From Haematococcus lacustris (lineage: Eukaryota; Chlorophyta; Chlorophyceae; Chlamydomonadales; Haematococcaceae): a DNA stretch of 64,000 nucleotides. Position numbers and translations under genes: made by a program. Below, one piece after another: positions 16,868 to 29,400 of the stretch (positions are counted from its first letter, which is position 1; the number at the start of each line of letters is the position of its first letter). Location: contig JASKMD010000030.1 in NCBI GenBank assembly GCA_030144725.1, positions 4,805,346 through 4,869,345 of the forward strand. The letters run 5' to 3'. Under the pieces are notes generated by a model. The model was given only the letters and a program-made list of their open reading frames with translations, was not told the origin of the DNA and did not search any database.

Positions 16868-17057
16868 GTGAGGTGCTCAACCTCGGCAGGAGTGCAACGC
16901 CGAGGTCAAGCTGTGCACCCGCAGAGCAAGCCCTGCATTGGGTGCACCCTCAGAAAAATAAGTTAGATAGCATTGGTCCAATGGACCAAGAGTTAGCTAT
17001 CACACTAACTAGAACAGAAACTACACTTGATCTTAGCCAAAAGGCCGAGAAAGGTAT
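16868..17057 (-). ncRNA. U2 spliceosomal snRNA
   Basis: On the - strand the 5' end reads ATACCTTTCTCGGCCTTTTG then GCTAAGATCAAGTGTAG, the nearly universal U2 5' domain. A stem-loop follows (AGTTAGTGTGATAGCTAACT), then an Sm-like site CTTATTTTTCTG. Stem III is formed by GGGTGCACCC.. pairing with CGGGTGCAC. Stem IV is CCTCGGC/GCCGAGG closing loop GTTGCACTCCT, resembling the U2B'' loop. The length of about 190 nt is normal for U2. The branch-site pairing segment reads GTAGTT, not the usual GTAGTA, so this may be a variant or non-functional copy. The 3' end is estimated from the end of stem IV. Confidence 0.9.
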
Positions 17058-17465
17058 GCTTATGCAGAGGGACCACCGGGGTCGGGGCGGGTGCACGAGG
17101 TCTGGTATGACAAGCGACCGATGGTGGGTCAGCCAGCGGATGAGTGGAGCTGGTCAGCAATTGTAGTAAACGGATTTGCAGCTTTGTGAGGTTGGCCAAG
17201 CAGCCCAACGGCTGACGGCTTTAGCGGTGTAAGCCACCACCTTTTGAGGTTGGCACCCATGGCATCCATGGTACTTCCCGCTGTAATGAAGTCATAGGCT
17301 TAGTCAACCTTTTGACAGTGCATGTGCCTCCTAGGTTTCTACCAGCTCGCCCTAGGCTCGTCTTGCAATGCTCTACTCCAACAGCAGGCTTTAAAAATAG
17401 CTCATGCACAGAACTGCCACCAGCGCACACATCGTCGTCAGTAGCTGCCCTTCGCCCAAGCATGC

Positions 17466-18616
17466 TCAATAGCTCCGGGAGACGTCGTCCAGGTACGCAA
17501 TTACTTGATCGCTCAATCGGCGCAAGTCGGCCTGCGCCTGCCATTTCCCAAGCTGCACTAGCGCATCCACCGGCCCGAACACCCGGCCACTTTCCCACTT
17601 GATGTCGCCCCCGCACGGCGTTATGTGGCTGCCCGGTAGCACCAATGTCTTCACGCGCCCTGCAGGTAGCACGGGCTGAGCTAGGCCGTGCACACCGGTC
17701 TGCCGGCAGGCCACAGCATGCGCTCCTGGCATGCACACACACACATGCTGGCTCACCAGCGGTTGCCGTCATCCCCTGTAGGGTTGCTTAGCATCATGAA
17801 GCACCTTGTCTCCGGCCAACGGGCTCATACTGTTGACCTTGACTACGCACCTTGATCCGCAGCACTCGACTGTAAGAGACCAGCAAGTTCAAAGGTCTCG
17901 TCTATTGTGTCATCAGCGAACTGAATAAAGAGAGTCGGTGTCTGGTAACCCTGCCGAATGATCTGCCGGGACTCAGCTGGTGTCGGTGAAAAGTCGGTGG
18001 CCCCATCGCCCACCTGTATGCACAACAAATTAACATAACAAGCTGAGGGTCTGACGCTTTGTCGAGGCACCAGCAATGTTGGATGCTCCATTGCCTGCTG
18101 CAGCTCACATGTGCTAATGAATCTCACGCGCTGCAGTGCTCTGCAAAATGTTGCTACACCAACACTAGACACTCTCTCAACCATACCACCCCACATGCTG
18201 CCAAACATCACAGGCGCACACCAATGCAGGCGCACCTCACCAAACACCGTGCCGACTTGCTCCAGAGCCAGAGCTGCCCGGGAGATCTGGCCAGCATCAT
18301 CTAGCCCCAACCCACGGGGGATCAGGCTGGCAGCGCCTGGCAAACAGGAAACAGGGGAGCGGGTGGGCAGGACAAGGTGTGGTGGGCCCAGCATGGCCTG
18401 CCTGGCAGCCTAGCAGGGGCGGCAGATGCTGTGCCAAACAAAGTCAACAACCCGAGGAAAACTCAGCACATGGGATCTTTGCTGTTATCAGCATTCACCA
18501 GCCACCCACTGCTCTGACCCCCACCATGGGCCCGCACCTACCCCCGACCCTCAACACCAGCCAATGTTCACATACAGACCCACCCTTGTCGTGCCTTCCC
18601 AGATCCAACCCCCTGT

Positions 18617-18647
<31 letters not shown>

Positions 18648-21600
18648 ACACTTGCCCACCCCACCTGCCAGCAGGGTTGAGGCATCCGGGAAGGCATATG
18701 GCGAGGGGAGCAACGGCACAGGCAGGGGTGCCTCCCTCAGAGCCTTGATGGAGGGGCTGAGGCCGGCTAGGAAGCCAGGGATGGGGATGGCGTCCTGAAC
18801 CTGCCTGCAGCCAGGCAGGAAGGCTCATAGCCAGGCCGTTGCAAGTGCATGGCGAACACACGGACCATGTTGTTGTGCACACCCTAGGGAAGCACAGGGG
18901 TGAGGAGTAGAACAGCCTAGTGACTGAAGGCAAGAGCAAGGGGGGAGCTAGACATCATCGCTGTGCCTCTGAGGGGACTGCAGTCCTGAGTGCGGTCTGA
19001 GGCAGCATGCCTGGTTTGGCCCATGTAAAACCTACGAACTCTATGCATTGTGAGATTTGCAGCTCATCCAGAAACACCACAAACGTTCCAAATCACAGCA
19101 TCTAGAAACACAATGATTTGGAAGGAGAGAAACAACACAGTCAAGCAAAATAGTGGCAAGCAGAATGATGCCAGCGCTCGCAAAGTTTGTCGAGGTGTAC
19201 TCCGCCCCAATGTGTGTGCTCTGAGCAGACTGCTGGCTTTGATGCTAACTCAGCTCCTCGCTCGCAGGCAGGCAGCAAGGCTCAGCCACAGCGGAGGCAG
19301 CAGTGGAAGACTGAGCAGCGCCAGGCAAGTGCCTATCCCGCACGCTGTGTGAGAGCCGGCTGAGCAAACACAGGGCGTCCAGGCCTGCAGGCTAGGCCAG
19401 GTGGATCACCGACCAGCCAGCCTGGAGCCAGCGGCGTGACCAGCCAGTGCGGGGCCTGATGTGGTGCCCGCCAGTGCCCCCCCACTTGCCCCACAGCCAC
19501 CAACACAGCCAGGCAGCCACACAGCCAGCGGTCCAAGGACCGGGGCCCAGCACTCCCCGCCAGCCAAGCGCACCAAGGCTGACCAGGATGCCAAACCTAC
19601 CCAGCCCACCAAGGGCCCAGGCCAGGGCAAGGGCAAGGCTGTAAGGCCCACACCAACACCAGCACCACAGCCTGGCAGGTGGGTGGACAAGGACTACACG
19701 CAGCACTGAACATGCAACGCGTTGGGCAGAGGAAGTGGCGCCCGCTGGAGCTGTGCTGCTGGCCTGGGCTGCCTGAGCTGCCAACCCAGGGCAAGGACTA
19801 CCCAGGCCTGGGCTACAAGCGGCTGCGAAACCGCCCAACCCCAGGTCCAGCAGCAGCTGACTGAGGCACAGTAGTGTTGCCCTCCCAAAGCTGTCATCAG
19901 CTTGCATCAGTGCATGCATATCATGCCAATCCTAAGCCACAGCCCTGTCAGTAGGGTCAGGCAGAAGTGTGGGAGGCGCCCATGCCATGTGTGTGGGAGG
20001 GTTAGGGTAGGTTTACTCCATACAGACAGAGACACCTCCCCTAGTGAGAGATCCTATGATTCAGCCTTTGCATCACTAGGTGCTGCCTGCTGGGTTCTGG
20101 ATATTTATACCTGCTGAGCTCTGGTTATTTCTACCTGTGATATAGCCAAACACGCTTCCTTGGTGAATGCATCGAAGGGTGCGTGCATCCATGAGGAGTG
20201 GGGCAGGGAGGGGATGGACGCAGTGGTGTACATCCTAGCCATGGCCACCCCCTGCCGCACTCACTTGTTGTTGAAGCTCATCAGCACGTTGGCCGCTGTG
20301 ATGTCGGGGTTTTGGCTTCCGATTAGGAGGTGCATCAAGCTCCCGTTGCTGTGGCCCAGTCCCAAGAGGGGAGCGTCCGCGGGGGCCAGCCAGCTGCTGT
20401 CCGCACCACGCAGCTCCTGGGTGATGGGAGGACATGCGGGAGGGCTGGGCAGCAGCAAGGCATGCTGGCAGGCAGTGCCTGGGGCCGCTGTGCTGCGCGG
20501 CTGCGCAAAGACTGAGCGGCACAGACCAGCGACAAGGCAGGGTGGTGTCGGTGGTTGAACTTCACACCAGCAGGGTCAGGTCAGCAGTGATTGGCCAGCA
20601 GCAGTGAGAGAGCCAGCTGACCAGACACAGGGCGTTCAGGCCTGCAGGCTGAAAGGCCCCAACAGGCTAGGCAGGCTGAAAGCCCCCAACATCACCTGCT
20701 GTGTCCAGCCTGGAGTCACTAGCGTGACCAGCCTGTACAAGGCCTGATGTGGTGCCTGGTAGTACCCCCACACCAGCTCACACAACCCCTCACACAGCCT
20801 GGCAGCCACACAACCACCGGCAGCAGCCTCAGAGCTAGGGCCCAGTGCTGCCCACCAGCCAAGCGCAGCAAGCGCACCAAGGCTGAGCAGGCAGCTGAGC
20901 ACTCCCCGCCCATGAAGGGCACAGGCAAGGGCAAGGGCATGGCTGCTAAGCCAAGCCAGCACCGCAGCCAGGCAGGTAGACCGGACTGTAATGCGGCATT
21001 GCACACGCAGCGCATTCAGGAGAGAGGTAGCGCCCGCTGGAGCTGTGCTGGTGGCCAGAGCAGGCAGCTGTGCCAGCCAAGGGCAAGGAGTACCCGGAGC
21101 TGGGCTACAAGCGTCTGCGAGACAAGCCACCCAAGGCCCAGCAGCAGCAGCAGCCTGCTGTGGCACAGTAGTGTGCCCCCTCTTGAGCTGTCATCGGCTG
21201 ACATTCAGTGCATGCATGTCATGCCAGTTCTAGGCTATAGCCCTGCGACAGGTTACAGGCAACAGTGTAGGTGGAAGGCGCCCATGCCAGATCTCCATAG
21301 AGGCAAAACACCAACCCTGTCCTCAGTCCATGACTTAGCTTTTGCATTGCTACTTGCTGCCTGCTGGGCTGATGGGAGAAGGGGCGGAGGAGCAGCAGCT
21401 GTGTGCGAGCAATGGGACTCTGTCACTGGCCAGGATCCTATCCTGTGGCCTGCAGCTGTCACGCCCTGTGGCCTGCAGCCTGCACCTGTAGTGTCAGCTG
21501 GAACTGAGCTCGTAGCGCCTCCGCACAGCTCTGGTGCTGGAAGGTCACTGCGTAGGGGGTGGCCACCAGGGTGTACCCCCCCGCCGCCACAAGCTCCAGC

Positions 21601-22250
21601 AGCAGCGCATACAGCACCTGCGGCCCCGGCGGTAATGTGGCGGTAGCCTTATGTGCACAGCGGTGGGAGAGCAGGAGAGAGGGCCCATGATGGCTCTCAT
21701 ACTCGCCCTCCACCACCCCACACACTTCTTAAACCTCTCACACTTGGAACCACCCCTAACCACCCTGTCTTGTAGATCACCAGCTCACCTGGGGTGCTGC
21801 CCCTGCAAACGCACCCCCAATGAAATGTACCACGCCCTTGGTCTTGAAGCGTCGGCTAGAAGTGCGTGATCGGGTCACCACCCATGAGGTGCCCTGCAGG
21901 CCAGGCAAGCACAAAAAGGGCAGCCAGACCTAAGATGGCATGCAAGCAAGGCATGTGCTGCTAATGTGCTGCTCACAGGATGGGGCAGCCAGGTTATCAG
22001 GTTCTTAGGTCAGCGTGTCAGCAAATGTGAGGATAGCTGGGGTGGTGGGTTGAGATGAGCTGCGTGGGCCACCTGCAAGCAAGCTCCAGCCAGCGCAATT
22101 CACAGCTGCTCCCTCATGCGCTCTCGCGCCGCTGACGGCCTGCACCTGTTGGAACACCTCAGCGCGCACAACAAGAGGTCTTGCAGACCGCCAGCCTCGT
22201 CCCGTGCGTCGCACGCCCACATCAGGGTGCAAACGTGGAGTTGCAAGCAT
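17466..22250 (-). CDS. DUF1350 family alpha/beta-hydrolase-like protein
   Basis: Exons on the - strand: about 22250-22073 (transit-like start MLATPRLHPDVGVRR, ending GWSLLAG), 21893-21789 (GTSWVV..KGVVHFIGGAFAGAAPQ), 21617-21486 (GGYTLVATPYAVTFQHQ), 20416-20265 (LLGLGHSNGSLMHLLIG.. VLMSFNN), 18804-18665 (QDAIPIPGFLAGL), 18336-18236 (GAASLIPRGLGL), 18013-17851 (DFSPTPAES.. FADDTIDETFEL) and 17659-17466 (TLVLPGSHITPCGGDIKW). These are the ordered signature blocks of DUF1350, known from cyanobacteria and chloroplast-targeted plant proteins; GHSNGS is the nucleophile-elbow-like motif. The first junction does not join in phase as read, so exon 1 is tentative. Introns 3 and 4 each contain an antisense Fanzor relic. 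The biochemical role is unknown to me. Confidence 0.82.
19349..20110 (+). pseudogene. Fanzor subfamily-1 relic in a DUF1350 intron
   Basis: The + strand begins in the region between RuvC-II and RuvC-III, runs through a linker (PAKRTKADQDAKPTQPTK), a damaged RuvC-III (about 19,680-19,710, with the DRDCNAAL motif shifted out of frame) and GQRKWRPLELCCWPGLPELP, and ends in CAACCCCAGGTCCAGCAGCA. The shared 3' tail follows to about 20,110. It lies antisense to the host gene, between its 20,265 and 18,804 exons. Truncated and frameshifted. Confidence 0.75.
20516..21330 (+). pseudogene. Fanzor subfamily-1 relic in a DUF1350 intron
   Basis: Sequence homologous to the coding end from just before RuvC-II (CACAGACCAGCGACAAGGCA) through the linker (RSKRTKAEQAAEHSPPMKGT) to RPDCNAALHTQRIQERG, then RWSCAGG in a shifted frame. 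The Gln tail and conserved 3' tail run to about 21,330. It sits antisense in the intron between the 21,486 and 20,416 exons and starts only about 100 bp from the exon. The RuvC-III first Asp is lost (DRDC changed to RPDC) and frameshifts are present. Confidence 0.75.
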
Positions 22251-22479
22251 GTGCTGCTTTGGGGGTCCGTTCTTATTGCAGGGTCGCGAAGGATGAGTCG
22301 AGCGTTGAGTCTTGAGTCGAGCCGGGCCACAAATGTACCCAGGCCCCCATGCCACATGACTCTCCTGCCTGGCTAGCTTTGTTCCATTGCATTCTGGCCA
22401 GTTGGCTCAATGAAACCAACCAAATTGAGCCACATGAGACCATGGGAATGTATCTGTATCCTGGGGAGCCCCTGCAATC

Positions 22480-23000
22480 GCCAACCACTTCAATGCACAC
22501 CAATACCAAACTCAGACAAACAAAACTCATTCAACAAGGAACAACATGTCGGCCTGTGGGTAATCTCACTCAGCTACTACAATCAGGTTGTGGTAGCCTC
22601 GGTCGCACCCTTGATGAAAACAAACCCCAAGTCGATGGCACGTTCCTGGGGGCTAATCCCCCCTGACCACTGGGCAACTCATCAAAACTAACAGCTTGAA
22701 TGCTTGTGAGGCTAACAGCCTGAGCAAACTACTAGGGCCTACGCATTGTTGCGGGCCCGACCATCAATGCCCCGCCGGTACTCTGCAGCCCGGTGCAGCC
22801 TCTGCCTGACCTTTGGCAGCCGGTCATTGACCCGCTTGTAGCCCTGCTGGTACTCCTTGCCAACGGGGGGCAGGGCCCTCAGGTCAGTCCAGCTGCACAG
22901 CTCCAAGGGGCGCTGCATGCTCTCCCCTTTCCTTTTCGGGGGCCTGCCCCTGCCCCTGGACTTGCTGCCCGCTGCCACTGGCACCTGCATTACATGGGAC
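22480..23000 (-). pseudogene. Fanzor subfamily-2 C-terminal segment and 3' tail
   Basis: The - strand codes a basic RGRGRPPKRKGESMQ, then RPLELCSWTDLRALPPVGKE, YQQGYKRVNDRLPK and a subfamily-specific end AAEYRRGIDGRARNNA with its stop at 22739. It aligns with the C-terminus of subfamily 1 (RPLELCYW.., EYPGLGYKRVRDRPPK) but lacks a clear DRD motif. Nearby, 23171-23115 (-) reads MPPKRKRKRPVSPAQSAAG before a GTAAGC donor and could be an upstream start exon. The 250-base tail after the stop (GGGTGCGACCGAGG, AGTAGCTGAGTGAG, ACATGTTGTTCCTTGTTGAA) recurs at 38.05-38.31 kb, 62.04-62.30 kb and 63.26-63.34 kb. Confidence 0.65.
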
Positions 23001-23424
23001 GGCACAGCACACGCGCAGAACTTGATGGGCGAGGGAAGCGGAATGTCGCGTGGACCACACTGCGTCGCGTCGTGAGGCGGGCCTAGGCTAAGCTCAGTGC
23101 TAAGCTCAGAGGCTTACCGGCTGCACTCTGTGCGGGAGAGACGGGGCGCTTGCGTTTCCTTTTCGGGGGCATATCAGGGATTTAGCAACACCATCCAAGC
23201 GTGCTAGGAGGGACATCAGGTCGCCATCTAACCGGAGTGCCGGCAACCGGAGTGGGGCGAAAATGAGATCCATTACACGATCCATTACACAATCCATTAC
23301 ACAACCCTATTAACGCATTGATACACAGCCACAGGCCCAGACAAGACTACAGCAGGGTTATGGCAGGCGCCAGCGTGGGTTATGCTCAGTCTGCTCATCA
23401 ACGTGACGCAATACAGGCTGCACA

Positions 23425-26400
23425 TCAGCGAGCAGCAGGAAAGCCCCACTGCCGACGCAGCTCGTGCAGTAGTGCGGCGAACCAGGCATTTTCTTGTACT
23501 GTGGGGTGTAAGGCGCTGCGAACACGCGCGTCTGCGCACACAGCCTCGAGAGTCAGCAGTGGGTAGTCCTCCTCATCCTCGGCATCCTCCGCCGCCGCAT
23601 CCTCCGCCGCACCGTCGATGTCAAGTGAACCATCACCATCCGTTTCAAGCGTGCGCCCCTTCTTTGCGACAGCGTCAGCGCTCAATATCAGCGGCGCGTC
23701 TGCTGCTGCTAGGATTCTCGGCAGCAGCTCTTGCGAGAACTTCGGCCGTGCGATGTGAGCGCGCAGTGTACGTACCAGGCCACGCTGCCACTCCCTGCAA
23801 GGCAGCCCCGACACCGGTGTTAACCAGCGCTCGCAATGTAACGGGCAGCCGCACACACGCTGTACCTGTCTGGAGGTGTGGGCACGAGCTGCGCTACGCC
23901 CAGCAGTAGCCGGGCGACCTCCCGCGGCCCCATCCCACTCCACTTCCTCTCACACTCCCGGAAGAAGCCTTGCCACTACGCAAGCTGCTGTGATGTGTGC
24001 GTCGTCTGCTCCTCCGACTCAGCGCCCCGCCAGCCGCTCGCTGCACCCCCTTCCGCAACGTCGGGAGCTGGGCGGTCGGCCTTGCTGCCATCCGCGACAA
24101 GCAGGCGGGGGCGGAAGTCGTACAGTGCGAGGCCGTGGACGAGGAGTGCCAGACCGCGTCCAGAGTGGCTGTACCACTTTTGGCTGGCGCTGCGGCTCAG
24201 TGCCTGGCAGGGACATGCGGTAAAGGCAGATAAGGGACAAGAGGGTGTTGCATTGCCACGCTAATAGGCAATGTGTGCAGCAAGTGCCTCCCCAACTGTA
24301 GGCTATTGCAGAACGAGTGAATTGGTGAGGACTCGTTTCCTTAACAGCCCTGCCTGCCTTGCCTGCCCTGCCCGCCTGCCCTGCTCAGCCTCCCAACCCA
24401 GGCTACAGCTTTGCTCAGCCTCTCAAGCTCAGCCTCCCAACCCAGGCTACAGCTTTGCTCAGCCTCCCAACCCAGGCTACAGCTTTGCTCCAGAGCACTG
24501 AGAGTTGCCACGATGGCAAGCCAAGCCAAACCTGACCTGCAGCCAGGCAGGGGTAAGCGGCGCACCCAGGGCTGCCAGGCCCCAAAGTGACAGGCCCCAG
24601 TCGTCCCCTTCAAATGCTCCCAGCCGCGTCTTCACCTGTACCCAGGGGGACAAGCCACACGTAGGTGGCCATGGGCACACAAGGCATGGGTCACAGCAGA
24701 TCACTCCGCTGCCAGCAGTCAGGGTTGGAAAGGGTGCAGTTGGAGCTGGCTGCTGATATGCAGAGGTGTCAGCTGGAGTCAGCTGGTGATGGTGATGCCT
24801 GCAAACTGCAGTACTTTGGCGGTCTCGGTTTGTCTGAGGCCTCAGCCACGACGCCAGGACACTCACCTGGCTCATGTAGAGCGCGAGCCATGCGTCCGAC
24901 GGCCTGTACTGCAGCCTCGCGAGGGCGGCGATGAGGTCACTCAGCTCCCGCGACGTGAAGCTGGGCAGCAGCGAAGAAGCGGCTCGCAAAAGTCGGTCAA
25001 GGAGCTCAGGCGCCGGTTCACAGCCTAGCTCCGCGAGGCCCCACAAGGCGTTTGCCAGGCCAGGTGCAGAGAAACTGTGAGGGACCTGTTGCATGCGCAC
25101 CATGCAGCCCTCCACCCACGCTGCTTGCTCACGGCTGTCAATCGGCAGCACTTGGTCGGGGTCTGCAGTGAGGCCGCCACCTTGCAGCAATCCCACCACC
25201 CCAAGGGCAGCGCTAGGGGCAGTGACAGGCAGGCCAGGCACCGCCCGCACCTCCCTCAGCAGCCCCGACCCCGGACCTGGCCCCCCTTCCACTCGCTCCT
25301 CTTGGACCCCCTGCCCATCCCCCTCCAGCCTGCCCCCACTCTCCCCCCTTCTCAAGGGGCCCAAGGAACCATCCAGGATGTCTGGTGGTGCTGTGCTGGG
25401 TGTGGGGGTGGGTGTGGGCCGAGGCAGGGCGTGGGGCAAGGGGCAGGGGAGGGAGTGTGCCACCTGGGCTGCCTTTGGTCCTAGGTCAGCCATGGCCCAG
25501 GTGGCCAGGGCCAGGCTGTCGCTGTCTGCCACAGCCCAGCGGGTGCGGGCCACTGCCAGGCAGGCCTGCTGCAGCCACTGGGTGTCGGGGCACTGCCGGA
25601 AACTGCAGGGCATGGGGAAGGAGCAAGCGGTCAGGCAGGCAGGGTGGGTGGGCAGGGGGTCATGAGGGTGCAATGGAAGAGACGGGGAATGGGGAGGCCA
25701 GCTGTAGGGAGGGGTGGGGACAGGGAAGTGTAGGGCGTGAGGGAGGTCGTGTGGCCACTCTTTGTGCTTGCGTGGGGACCCAAAGCTTGGCGCAAGGTGA
25801 GACACGAGGCAAGTCAATGACCCAGCTACTTTCACCTGGCGTGACCTAACCCTGACCCTAACCTGACCTGTCTTTGCCTAGCCTGCCCCACCCTGGCATG
25901 ATCTGGGTCATACTGTGAGGCCCTCCTGCTCTAAGCTCCAAGACCTACTGTCACCCTTCACGGCTCTACCTGCTGCCCCCAGCCCCGTCCACCCAGCCCC
26001 CGCAGCCCCCTTGCCGCCTGCCTTCAAGCCTGCTGCCAGCCCCCCTCCCTAGGCTACCTGGCAAAGGCCCACAGCATCTGGGCTGCTTCCCGAGGTGTCA
26101 TGCGGCGGAGGCGGGGCAGCGAGGCAGCCGCCACGTCATGCAGGAACTGATGGTGGGGCCGCCATCTGCAACCAGCCAGGCAAATGAGCAAACACTAGCC
26201 ATATCCAGGTACACTAAACATATGCACAAGCAGATACTAACCAATACAGCAGCCAGGAGGGCAGACCAGGCACAGGAGGGGAGCAGGTGCGGCAAACATG
26301 CTGAGCGGCGCAGCACTTAGCCTGTCAGGCAACCTGGGGCCAAGGCCAAGGCTAGCCACCTAGTGGAGCCAGCCTGGGGTACAGCAAGGGGGGTGCTGCG

Positions 26401-29400
26401 CCCTGCCCCACCCTGCCCACCAGCATCCCCCGGCTCCCCTCATGCTTGGCAGCCTGCACCCCACACCTGACTGCATGTCCCGCACCTGCCACTGGTTGCA
26501 CCTGCCTGCCTGCACAGCCTGGCAGCAGATCATGGACTGCCTGCCTGCACCTGCCACCGGTGCACCTGCCACTGGTGTCCCGCACCTGCCGCTGGCTGCC
26601 AGACTGAACATCAGTGTGGAGGTCTGACTGGGGCTGAAGGCGTGGAGCTGCCGCTGCACAGCACTCAGCAGCCGGCGGCTCACTTCCTCCCGGGGCAAGT
26701 ACCTGCACCCGGGGTTCAAATCCGCGTCACACCGCCTCTGCCTGGGTTGTGCCCAGGCTCATGCCTTGCTGCCAACGCCACAAGTCACATGGCACTTAAC
26801 ATCTCATATCACATGCCATGTCACATGATGTTCTCAATATGACACATGGCAACCCATGTCACACATTACTACATCAATACACTCAAGGTTGTGACACACA
26901 CTCACTGGCACAAACAGGCTCAGTGGGTGGCCTGCTAAGCTTACAGTAGACGCGGCTGTTGACTGCCTGCCTGCCTCCTGCCGGCCTGCCCACCTGCCCA
27001 TCAAGCTGCCCAATCACCCACATACCCAATAGCCACCGCCCCTGTTGGCCTGTGCCCCTGACCTGGCTCACCTCATAGCCATCAGCCCCTCCAAGCTCAT
27101 CAACAGCTGGGTGGGCTGCAGCCCTGCACTGCACCGCACCAGCTGCCCCACCGCCGCCCTCAGCCACAGCCGGGGGGGCTCGTGCTGTAGGCAGCCCAGA
27201 GCCCACAGCAGGTGGCTCAAGCCCTCGCCATCAAACTCCTGAGGCATGCAGCCGGACAAACCAAGGCACGTCACACCATATTCTGCCAGATCAGATCAGA
27301 TCAGATCAGATCAGATCAGATCAGATGAAGGCGAGATGCAACACTTGGGTAGGAGGCGTGACGCAAGGCCCAACCCAGGGCCGTGCAGAGCTTGATGTGC
27401 AGGTGTGTGCATTAATCCCTGGCTTGGTCCCAGGTCATCAGCTGCCAGCCTGCTGTTGCATACACTGCACTGAAAGCCTGCTTGGTGTCCCGTGGTCGCC
27501 ACCCTGCCCACCCCCTGGTCAGCTGCCGACATGTTGAGGAAGCTGGCTGAGAGCGCCCCTGCCCTGCTGCACCCTGCCACCTCCCTAGGCACCTGCTGGC
27601 TGAGGGTGCTGGCTGACTGGGGTCAGTGGCTGCAGGAGCTGTGCCAGGCCTCGCCTTCATGATGCGATGGGCTGCCCCTAGGAAGCGCTCCAGCCAGGCG
27701 GGGTCTGGCGCATGGCCGGTGCGTGCACAGCCCCACACCAGGCCCCACAGCTGCACTGCACTGAACCCCTCCAGCTGGCTGTAGCTCACCCTGCAAGAGC
27801 AGAGGCAGGAGCAGCAGGCCAGCAGCAGCAGCAGTGGGTAGTGCGGCATGGCTGGTGGTTCCAGCAGCAAAGACATCAGCAGGAGTAGCAGCGAAGCAGC
27901 AGCAGCAGCAGCGGGCAGCAATGTGGCACCTGTGTGGAGGCAGCTTTGCAGCAGCACTCTCAAGATCCTGCTAGGGCTGAGCCAAGGATACCCCCTCTGC
28001 TGCACGAAAGTTGCTGCCTCTATCATCTATCATCTTTGCTGCTGCTGCTGCTACTCCTGCTGAACCACTGCTGCTAGTATTGCACCACTGCTGCTGCTGC
28101 TGCGTTCACCTCAGCAGTCTCTGCCCCGCACGCTGTGTACTGTAGGATTCCACCCTGACCCTCACCCAGCGCCTGCCGCCCTGCCCACCCATTCACGCCC
28201 CTCCCCTTACCGACACAATGCTTCCATCAACTGTACCTCCCGCTGCTGCTCATGCTGCCCCTGGCCCTCACCCCCCGCCTGGTCCCCTCCCCCAGCCGCA
28301 GCCACTGCCCCCAGGGTGCCCAGGCTCCATGCCAGCTGGCTGCAGGGCCCTGGCCCCCACCCCTGGTCCAGGGTGCTGCTGGACAGGCGCTGAGGGCGCA
28401 GGGGGCCCACCCGGCCCACCAGCGGCTGCAGCAGCGACTGAGCCTGGCGACTCACCGCCTCCACTAGGCCACGCACTGCAGAGCTGTGCACCCCGGCCAA
28501 CTCATCCCAGCACAATGTGTAACCTGCCACATCACTGAAGTGTGGCGCTTGACCCAAGGGGGAGGAGGGAGTGCTGGCTGCTGTGTTGGCAGGAGCAGCA
28601 GGTTGGGGGGGAGGGCGGCGCCAGGCATGCTGGGTGCAGGCCAGGCTGTACAGCACGCAGCCCAGCTGGGGGCCATTGAGCAGGTCAGCCTGGGCAGCGG
28701 CAGCGGCACATATCACATCTACAAACGCTATGAAGGCCGCACGCTCCCCTGGGCCCCAGGTCACACTTGCTCTGGGTGTGACCAAGTCACCCATGCGTCG
28801 GAAGAGTGAGGTGAGGGTGGTGGGGCCTAGCTGAGCTTGGAAGACGGTGGCCAAGTGGGACAGCTGCAGCCAGTCGTCACAGAGTCCGGTTTGGTAGGCC
28901 AGCTGGCTGTCCACGGCCTGCCTCTCACCCTGCCCTTGGCCCTGCCCCTGCCCCTCCTGGCCTGCCACCTCCTTGCCCTCTGCCCTGCGCTGCCTGCCTC
29001 CCTTCGCCCCCGCGCCCATGGCAGGCAGCAGCAGCCCTTGCAGCTCCTGCATGTATGCCCGGAAGGGAGCACACGCCTGTTGGCGCCGCTGCCATGCGCC
29101 GTCTAGCACAGCCACCTCCAGCCCCCCTGCTGCTTCCCCCCGCTCTTCCCAAACAGCCCCTGTCGCCATTGAGCTGCCTGCAGCTGCTCGTGCTGCCCCT
29201 GACTCCATCCTCCCCACACCTGCCCCTTTTCCTGCTGCTGTTGGAAGGGCTGGCGATTGACTCGTTTCCAGATGATGTGGTAGGGAGGAAGGGGTGGTGC
29301 CCAGGGCGGGGTCCGGAGCGGGATTCAGGCCAGGCAAGGTAATGCTGATAGGCAGCGGCTGCAGTCAACAGGGGCAGAGTGCAGGGAGCAGTTGCAAAGT

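Noticed and set aside
18495..18719. Gly-rich small protein on the - strand
   Set aside because: The frame is a CTC/TCC microsatellite intron next to a DUF1350 exon (QDAIPIPGFLAGL). The exon uses a different boundary.
26690..26760. Possible tRNA, because of GGGTTCAAATCCGC
   Set aside because: The T-loop-like block is present, but no A box, anticodon stem or matching acceptor stem can be built around it.
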